Positions 58,796 through 64,000 of a DNA stretch of 64,000 nucleotides are shown piece by piece. Position numbers and translations under genes: made by a program. The stretch is taken from positions 4,998,920 through 5,062,919 of the forward strand of contig NZ_LR593887.1 in NCBI RefSeq assembly GCF_901538355.1. Direction: 5' to 3'. The number at the start of each line of letters is the position of its first letter. Positions within the stretch are counted from its first letter, which is position 1. Below the pieces are notes generated by a model. That model was given only the letters and a program-made list of their open reading frames with translations. It had not been told where the DNA came from and made no database searches. The stretch is from Tuwongella immobilis (lineage in GTDB: Bacteria > Planctomycetota > Planctomycetia > Gemmatales > Gemmataceae).

Positions 58796-60289
58796 ATGAG
58801 CGTTTCGCGTCGTGAATTTTTGCACTCGGCACTGCTCACAGGTTCGCTGGCGAGTCTGCATCCGGGGACACGTTTGGCCGCCGCCGGGGACGCCCCCAAA
58901 TGGCCGAAAAACCCGTTTTTGCAAGGCAATTACGCGCCAGTTCATGAAGAAGTCACCCGCGATTCGCTGGATGTGGATGGCGAGATTCCCGCCGAGCTGG
59001 ATGGGATGTTCGTGCGGAATGGTCCGAATCCGCAGTTTCCCCCCATCGGCAATTATCACTGGTTCGATGGCGATGGCATGCTCCACGGCGTTCGCCTGAA
59101 GAATGGTAAGGCCAGCTACCGAAACCGCTACATTCGCACTGCCGGATTTTTGGAAGAATCCAAAGCCGGAAAGGCCATTTATGGTGGGCTTACCGATCCA
59201 CCCGATGTCAAGAAAATGATCAGCGGCGGCGAAATGTTCAAAAACGTCGCCAATACGTCGCTGCAATGGCACCATGACAAGCTGCTCGCCCAGTGGGAAG
59301 GCGGTGTCCCCCACGCGATTGCCCCATTCACGCTGGAAACCGAAGGCCGCTACACCTTCGGCAACAAACTCAAACACGCATGGACGGCCCATCCCAAAGT
59401 CGATCCGCACACCGGCGAGATGGTCGGATTCGGCTACGATACCCGCAAGCCGTATGTGCAATTTTCCGTGGTCAATGCCGCCGGCCAACTCATCCGCACC
59501 ACCCCGGTGGATATTCCCGAACCGGTGATGATGCACGACTTTGCGATCACGCAAAATTACGCCGTGTTCATGGATCTGCCGATGACCTTCGCCCTGAAGC
59601 GGCTGGTCAGCACCGGTTCGCCGTGGTTCTTCGACGCCGAGCGCGAAAGCCGCTTCGGACTGGTGCCGCGCCAACCGACCGCTCCCGGAGCCGCCCCGGC
59701 GAAAATTCGCTGGTTCACCGCCCCGTCGTGCTTCGTGTTCCACGTCATGAATGCCTGGGAAGCCGACGACAGCGTCTACCTCATCGCCTGCCGATACAAC
59801 CGCTTCCCCGGCGCACTCGGACTGGGTGGCAAATCGTCTGCCCCGGCCACGCCCAATGTGCCGAAATTGCATCAATGGCGATTCGACCTGAAGACCGGCA
59901 AAACCCACGAAACCGCACTCGATGATACGGGCTGCGAGTTCCCCCGAATTCCCGAATCGCTGCAAGGATGCCCCGTGCGATACGGCTATGTCGGCGAAGG
60001 CAGCGACGACTTTTTCGATGCGATTCGCAAAATCGACCTCAAACGAGGCATCACCACCCGACATGCGCTGCCGAAGCACGAAAGTTGCGGGGAAGCCGTG
60101 TTCATTCCGCATCCCAAAGCGACGAGCGAAGACCACGGTTGGCTGATTACCTATTCGCACAATTTGCAAAGCAATCGCTCCAGTGTCATCATCGTGGATG
60201 CCCGCAATGTGGCGGATAAGCCCCTGGCCGTCATCCATCTGCCGACACGAGTTCCCTACGGATTCCACGGCACCTGGATTCCGGCGTAA
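58796..60289 (+). CDS. carotenoid oxygenase, Tat-exported
   Basis: A 497-residue protein of the RPE65/CCD family, which cleaves carotenoid or stilbene-like double bonds with non-heme iron. The start at 58796 follows GAGGG and yields a twin-arginine leader (SRREFLHSALLTGSLASL), unusual for this family, so the enzyme should be folded and exported. The four iron-binding histidines are seen: WTAHPKVDPH (about 197), MMHDFAITQNY (about 247), FHVMNAWEADD (about 315) and GFHGTWIPA (about 490). FVRNGPNPQF and HWFDGDGMLHGV are the family N-terminal motifs. The substrate is unknown. No carotenoid synthesis gene is adjacent. Confidence 0.93.
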   Translation: MSVSRREFLHSALLTGSLASLHPGTRLAAAGDAPKWPKNPFLQGNYAPVHEEVTRDSLDVDGEIPAELDGMFVRNGPNPQFPPIGNYHWFDGDGMLHGVRLKNGKASYRNRYIRTAGFLEESKAGKAIYGGLTDPPDVKKMISGGEMFKNVANTSLQWHHDKLLAQWEGGVPHAIAPFTLETEGRYTFGNKLKHAWTAHPKVDPHTGEMVGFGYDTRKPYVQFSVVNAAGQLIRTTPVDIPEPVMMHDFAITQNYAVFMDLPMTFALKRLVSTGSPWFFDAERESRFGLVPRQPTAPGAAPAKIRWFTAPSCFVFHVMNAWEADDSVYLIACRYNRFPGALGLGGKSSAPATPNVPKLHQWRFDLKTGKTHETALDDTGCEFPRIPESLQGCPVRYGYVGEGSDDFFDAIRKIDLKRGITTRHALPKHESCGEAVFIPHPKATSEDHGWLITYSHNLQSNRSSVIIVDARNVADKPLAVIHLPTRVPYGFHGTWIPA

Positions 60290-60443
60290 TCCAGCGGCGA
60301 TTGCGACGCTTACCCATCGCCATTTGGGAAATCCCGCGAACTTGCCGCCGATGCGGGCTGCGAGTTCGCGCCCGGTGGCCGATGCCAGCAACGACTGCTA
60401 AGACGATGGGGATTGTTCCCCGGATGTTGCGGAGGGTTGAGCC

Positions 60444-60992
60444 ATGGCAGAGCGAATTGGGATGCGCACAGGTGAGGCACTGGTCGAAGGAGCGTTGGAT
60501 TATTTGTGTGCGGAGCCGGAAATTGTCATCGGCGAACTCGATGGGCCGGTGGGGCATGCGCTGGCCAATCTCGTCGGCGATCAGGTCAAAGGGCACACGC
60601 GAGTCTTCGCCATTTTGAATTCCGATGTGCAAGTCCGCCCGGCGACGCTGATGGTCTCCAAAGTGACCGTCAACAGCACCGCGTACACTAACATTCTCAT
60701 GGGCACCGTCCAAGCCGCCATCGCCAATGGGGTGCTGGATGCCGTCCGCGAGGGGATTATCCCCAAAGAGAAGGTCAACGAGATTGGCATCATCTATTCG
60801 GTGTGGCTCGATCCGGCGGTGCTGAAGGCCGAGCAAGTGGATCACGCAGCGCTGTTTGCCGTGCATCGAGAAGCGACCACCAAGGTGATTCGCAAAGCGA
60901 TGAACCATGAGCCGAACATCGATTGGCTGCTGGAAAATCAAGACAAAGTCGAACACTTCTTCCATCAACAAGGGTTGGAAGGCAATCTGTAA
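60444..60992 (+). CDS. Fae-family protein (formaldehyde-activating enzyme homologue)
   Basis: A 182-residue protein with the Fae fold: TGEALVEGALDYL at the start, then IVIGELDGPVGHALANLVGDQVKGHTRVFAILNSD, PATLMVSKVTVNSTAYTNILMGTVQAAIANGVLDAV, EGIIPKEKVNEIGIIYSVWLDP and a final EATTKVIRKAMNHEP. True Fae condenses formaldehyde with tetrahydromethanopterin. The catalytic His of methylotroph Fae, in AHIDLxIG, is replaced here: the aligned segment reads AEPEIVIG. It is therefore a Fae-like paralogue with uncertain activity. The ribosome site is GCGGAGGG. Planctomycetes are known to carry H4MPT-linked C1 genes, but none other is in this window. Confidence 0.82.
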   Translation: MAERIGMRTGEALVEGALDYLCAEPEIVIGELDGPVGHALANLVGDQVKGHTRVFAILNSDVQVRPATLMVSKVTVNSTAYTNILMGTVQAAIANGVLDAVREGIIPKEKVNEIGIIYSVWLDPAVLKAEQVDHAALFAVHREATTKVIRKAMNHEPNIDWLLENQDKVEHFFHQQGLEGNL

Positions 60993-61070
60993 TCGACCGC
61001 GATTCGGCACGGTCCTGCCGAGCGTTCCACCGTCTCAGCAGGTTCCGTGTCGATGCAGAACATGCACAGC

Positions 61071-61868
61071 TCAACCGAATGACTTTTCGGCCTCGGTGAT
61101 CGGTCGCAGGGCCATCTGTTGGGCATCGAGTCCGCCATCGACCGTGACAATGCAGCCGGTGGAATAGCTGGCGGCATCGCTGGCCAGAAAGACAAACCAC
61201 GGAGCGATATCGTCCACGGTGGCGATTCGTCGCACGGGAATCTGATCGATGACCGCTTGTCGGCCAGCCGCATCCGAACGCAGTCCCATATCGGTCAGCG
61301 GCGTCTCGACCAACCCCGGAGCGACGGCGGCGGTGGTGAACCCCATCGGTGCCAACTCGATGGCCAATTGCCGAGTCAGGGCATTCACCGCGCCTTTGCT
61401 GGCGTCGTACAGCGTGTGCAGCGGCTCGGAACGACTGCCGTTGAGCGATGTGCTGAACAGAATCCGCCCGCCCCGCTTGGCCGCAACATTTCGCCGCACC
61501 ATGGCTTGCGTCAACGCAATTCCCGACCACACATTCAGATGCATAATCCAATCGAACTGCTGGCGTGTCACCTCAAGTAGCGGCGGCTCCCGATAGGTGC
61601 CCAGATTGTTCACGAGAATATCGACCGCGCCGAACTGCTGCCAGGCGGCATCGATCAGCCGTTCGGCTTGGCCATCTTCCAACAGATTGGCGGCGACATA
61701 GATTGCCGATTGCGGATCGAGCGAGGCGGTGAGTTCGGGCAGCGATTCCGCCGGTCGTTCGGAGCTGAACACGACTTTCGCCCCGGCCCGCAGCATGGCG
61801 TGGGCCACCGCCAACCCGATGCCGGAACTACTGCCACTGACCACCGCCACTTTGCCATCCAATCGCAT
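61071..61868 (-). CDS. short-chain dehydrogenase/reductase
   Basis: A 265-residue cytosolic SDR enzyme. The nucleotide motif is SGSSSGIG, NNLGTY is the NNAG-type segment, and the catalytic set is Ser in FSTSLNG and Tyr-x3-Lys in LYDASKGAV. ELAPMGFTTAAVAPGLVETPL and FLASDAASYSTGCIVTVDGGL are the family C-terminal motifs. Start at 61868, eight bases after AGGAGA; a second ATG two codons upstream is too near that site. The product resembles sugar or steroid alcohol dehydrogenases, with no hint of the substrate. It is convergent with the Fae-like gene and divergent from the SMP-30-type gene. Confidence 0.9.
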   Translation of the reverse strand: MRLDGKVAVVSGSSSGIGLAVAHAMLRAGAKVVFSSERPAESLPELTASLDPQSAIYVAANLLEDGQAERLIDAAWQQFGAVDILVNNLGTYREPPLLEVTRQQFDWIMHLNVWSGIALTQAMVRRNVAAKRGGRILFSTSLNGSRSEPLHTLYDASKGAVNALTRQLAIELAPMGFTTAAVAPGLVETPLTDMGLRSDAAGRQAVIDQIPVRRIATVDDIAPWFVFLASDAASYSTGCIVTVDGGLDAQQMALRPITEAEKSFG

Positions 61869-62002
61869 GAGCATTTCTCCTGTCGGAATCCGAATCACTC
61901 GTGGAGCGATTGTAGCAAAATTGCGGGCCGATTCCGCTTCCGTCGTGAGCGTGGTACAATCCGAAGCAATTGCCCCGACCGCATCGCACCGGAGAAACAG
62001 GC

Positions 62003-62974
62003 ATGCCGACAATTCCCACGCACACCGCAAGCGTTCTCTGGACTCCGCATTCGGAATCGGAACGCTTCCTGCCGGAAGGGCCGCGAATGGTCCACGCCAT
62101 GGGCTGGGATTGGCTGATGTGGGTGAATATCCAGACCGGGCCAGACGCCGGTAGCGGCAGCATTCATTTGCTGGATCGCAAGACCGGCGAGCATCGGGAG
62201 TTACCGCAGCCCGCCCGCCCGGGCTTTGTCATGCCCACCACGCAGCCGAATCAAGTCCTTGTCGGCCTGGAAAAAGAGATTGTCGTGCTGGATCTGACCA
62301 CCAACAGCCGCACGCCGCTAGCCCGCATTCCGGATGAATCCCCGCGAACGATCATCAACGATGGCGAAATCCTACCCGGCGGGGAGTCGATTCTGTTCGG
62401 CACCAAGGACATTCGCTTTGCCGATCCGCTGGCCGCCGTCTACCGATTCCACATCGCCTCGCGGCGCATCGAACCGATTCTGCCGGGGCAAACGTGCTCC
62501 AACGGCAAAGTCTTTCGCCACACGCCCAACGGTTTGGAATGGCTGGACATTGACACCCCCACGCGCGTGGTGCGACGCTTCCGATTCGAGCCGGGGAGCG
62601 AGATGGTTCTGGACGACGGAATCGCCCTGGACCTGCGGAAAACCGACGGATTTCCCGATGGGATGGTGGCGGCGGACGATCATTCGGTCATCATCGCCTT
62701 TTACAACCCGTCGCCGATTCCGGCGGGGTGCGCCATTCGATTCGATCTCCGCACCGGCCAGGCCATCGAGCGGTACGCAACGCCCGGCTCGCCGCGTGTC
62801 ACCTGCCCGCTGCTGATTCCGCATGCCAACGGCGGCTCCGAATTGATTCTCACCACTGCGGATGAGGGAATGCCCGCCGAGCAGCAGGCATCCGCCCCCA
62901 ATCGCGGCTGTCTGTTTGCGCTGCATCTGCCGCAACTGACGGCACCGGCGAGTGAAACCGTCCAACTTGCCTGA
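62003..62974 (+). CDS. SMP-30/gluconolactonase-type beta-propeller protein
   Basis: A 323-residue protein of the SMP-30/LRE propeller group. The opening FLPEGPRMVHAMG carries the metal-binding Glu in an EGP motif. NDGEILPGGESILFGTKD has Asn-Asp residues near the metal, and GFPDGMVAADDHSVIIAFY is the PDGxxxD region. There is no signal peptide. The family hydrolyses lactones or acts as a calcium-binding regulator. The start at 62003 follows GGAGAAAC. Divergent from the SDR gene; a shared pathway such as sugar acid oxidation is conceivable but not shown. Confidence 0.78.
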   Translation: MPTIPTHTASVLWTPHSESERFLPEGPRMVHAMGWDWLMWVNIQTGPDAGSGSIHLLDRKTGEHRELPQPARPGFVMPTTQPNQVLVGLEKEIVVLDLTTNSRTPLARIPDESPRTIINDGEILPGGESILFGTKDIRFADPLAAVYRFHIASRRIEPILPGQTCSNGKVFRHTPNGLEWLDIDTPTRVVRRFRFEPGSEMVLDDGIALDLRKTDGFPDGMVAADDHSVIIAFYNPSPIPAGCAIRFDLRTGQAIERYATPGSPRVTCPLLIPHANGGSELILTTADEGMPAEQQASAPNRGCLFALHLPQLTAPASETVQLA

Positions 62975-63052
62975 TTGCGAGTCGGGCACCAGCCGGGTAT
63001 GATCGGCGGAATGGATCGACTCTCCCCCCTTCCGCTGAAGGATTGCTGCTGC

Positions 63053-64000
63053 ATGAAACGAACCCGCCTGCTCGTGGGCCTTGCGCTGGCCGGCTGGCTG
63101 TCCACCACCGGCTTCTCCGCGCCGCCCGACCTGCCCGATGGCACCGCCAAAGCGCTCGCCACCATCGGCACACTGAAAGCACCAGCCGGCCTGAAAATCG
63201 AGCTATTCGCCAGCGAGCCGAAACTCGCCAGCCCCGTCGCCATTGGCCTGGATGAGCGCAATCGCGTCTTTGTCGCCGAGGAATATCGCTTCAATCAAGG
63301 CACCGAAGAGAACCGCACCCGCCCGTTCTTCCTCGAAGAAGATTTGCAAGTGAAAACGATGGACGATCGGCTGGCGATGATTCGCAAGCACGCCCATCGA
63401 TTCGAAGGCGGCATGGATTGGTTTCGCAAGCACAGCGACCAAATCCGCCTGCTGGAAGACACCAACGGCGACGGCAAAGCCGACAAATCGACCGTGTTCG
63501 CCGCCGGTTTCAACGACCCGCTCGATGGACTCGGTGCCGGGGTCATGGCCCGCGATGGCGAGGTGTGGTACACCAATATTCCGAATCTGTGGAAGCTCAA
63601 AGACACCAACAACGACGGGATCGCCGACACTCGAGAAGTCGTCGCCACCGGCTTCGGCACTGGATTCGCCTTCCTGGGGCACGACCTGCACGGTCTCACC
63701 TGGGGGCCAGACGGCAAGCTGTATTTCTCGCTCGGCGATCGCGGCTTTCACGTCACCACCCGCGAAGGCAAGGTACTGCACGGCCCCCGAGTCGGCGGCG
63801 TCTTCCGATGCAATGCCGATGGTTCCGAGTTGGAATTGGTCCACCGCGGACTGCGGAACCCGCAGGAACTCGCCTTCGACGAGCATGGTAACCTGTTTGC
63901 CGATGACAATAACTGCGACAAGGGCGATCATGCCCGACTCGTCTACGTGGTCGAAGGTGGCGAAACCGGCTGGAACATGGCCTATCAAACGATCCAGCCG
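63053..64000 (+). CDS. PVC-type dehydrogenase (membrane-bound dehydrogenase domain), N-terminal part
   Basis: The first 316 codons of a gene that runs beyond the window. The start at 63053 follows GAAGGA and gives a signal peptide (LLVGLALAGWLSTTGFSA). The mature start is PAGLKIELFASEPKLASPVAIGLDERNRVFVAEEYRF. DTNGDGKADKSTVFAAGFND, DGEVWYTNIPNLWKLKDTNNDGIAD, LHGLTWGPDGKLYFSLGDRG and RGLRNPQELAFDEHGNLFADDNNCDKGD follow. This is the propeller of the planctomycete PSD / membrane-bound dehydrogenase family (TIGR02604-type). Such proteins usually continue with HEAT-like repeats and a C-terminal cytochrome c domain (CxxCH), which would lie to the right. Substrate unknown. Confidence 0.88.
   Translation, partial: MKRTRLLVGLALAGWLSTTGFSAPPDLPDGTAKALATIGTLKAPAGLKIELFASEPKLASPVAIGLDERNRVFVAEEYRFNQGTEENRTRPFFLEEDLQVKTMDDRLAMIRKHAHRFEGGMDWFRKHSDQIRLLEDTNGDGKADKSTVFAAGFNDPLDGLGAGVMARDGEVWYTNIPNLWKLKDTNNDGIADTREVVATGFGTGFAFLGHDLHGLTWGPDGKLYFSLGDRGFHVTTREGKVLHGPRVGGVFRCNADGSELELVHRGLRNPQELAFDEHGNLFADDNNCDKGDHARLVYVVEGGETGWNMAYQTIQP

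Noticed and set aside
58439-60391. 650-codon minus-strand frame opposite the carotenoid oxygenase
   Set aside because: Complete iron-binding histidines on the plus strand show which strand is coding.

Overview
The window comes from a planctomycete, most likely the family Gemmataceae. The evidence is four DUF1559 pseudopilin-type proteins, an adjacent DUF1549/DUF1553 cytochrome and DUF1501 pair, a PVC-type dehydrogenase at the right edge, two giant surface proteins with the LEDR(S/T)VPA leader, PQQ-like propeller proteins, and a Fae-family protein. Base composition is fairly GC-rich and even. No insertion sequence, prophage, CRISPR array or rRNA gene is visible, so this looks like ordinary chromosome. 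The species cannot be fixed from the sequence alone.

Layout: 1-3.6 kb is a plus-strand run of ubiE/menG (C-terminus only), hemE, an HtrA-like protease and a TIM-barrel sugar isomerase. A minus-strand tRNA-Ser(GCT) with promoter and terminator follows at 3.8 kb. From 4 to 12.8 kb the minus strand carries a C-terminal processing protease, two related PQQ-propeller proteins flanking a 1066-residue beta-helix/FG-GAP surface protein, and a Gfo/Idh/MocA oxidoreductase. From 13 to 21.3 kb there is a DUF1559 plus lipoprotein pair, a methyltransferase, a lipoprotein, a PduO-type cobalamin adenosyltransferase, an RRM protein with a structured leader, and an ECF sigma / membrane anti-sigma-like / methyltransferase cluster.

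From 21.5 to 27.5 kb the minus strand encodes a 1976-residue surface protein. After about 740 bases without a gene comes the translation cluster rpmB-gatC-gatA-gatB (28.3-32 kb), read from a clear sigma70-like promoter. selD, a GT87-type membrane protein and a convergent UGT-type glycosyltransferase follow, then a DUF1559-lipoprotein-DUF1559 module (35.8-38.3 kb). Diverging from it are a BamD-like TPR lipoprotein and LptE (38.6-40.7 kb), both typical of outer-membrane assembly. From 40.8 to 52.1 kb the minus strand holds DUF1501 and DUF1549/1553, another DUF1559-lipoprotein pair, an MMPL transporter, a propeller protein and a second S41 protease.

From 52.4 to 64 kb come a polytopic membrane protein, bioB, a RlaP-type nucleotidyltransferase and bioF, a zinc alcohol dehydrogenase diverging from an AraC regulator, a Tat-exported carotenoid oxygenase, a Fae-like protein, an SDR oxidoreductase, an SMP-30-type propeller, and the start of a PVC-type dehydrogenase.

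The observations most worth following are: the recurring pairing of DUF1559 pseudopilins with small lipoproteins; an anti-sigma-like membrane protein whose outer domain resembles a pseudopilin tail; a Fae homologue without the catalytic histidine; a nucleotidyltransferase embedded between bioB and bioF; and shared N- and C-terminal signatures on the two giant surface proteins.
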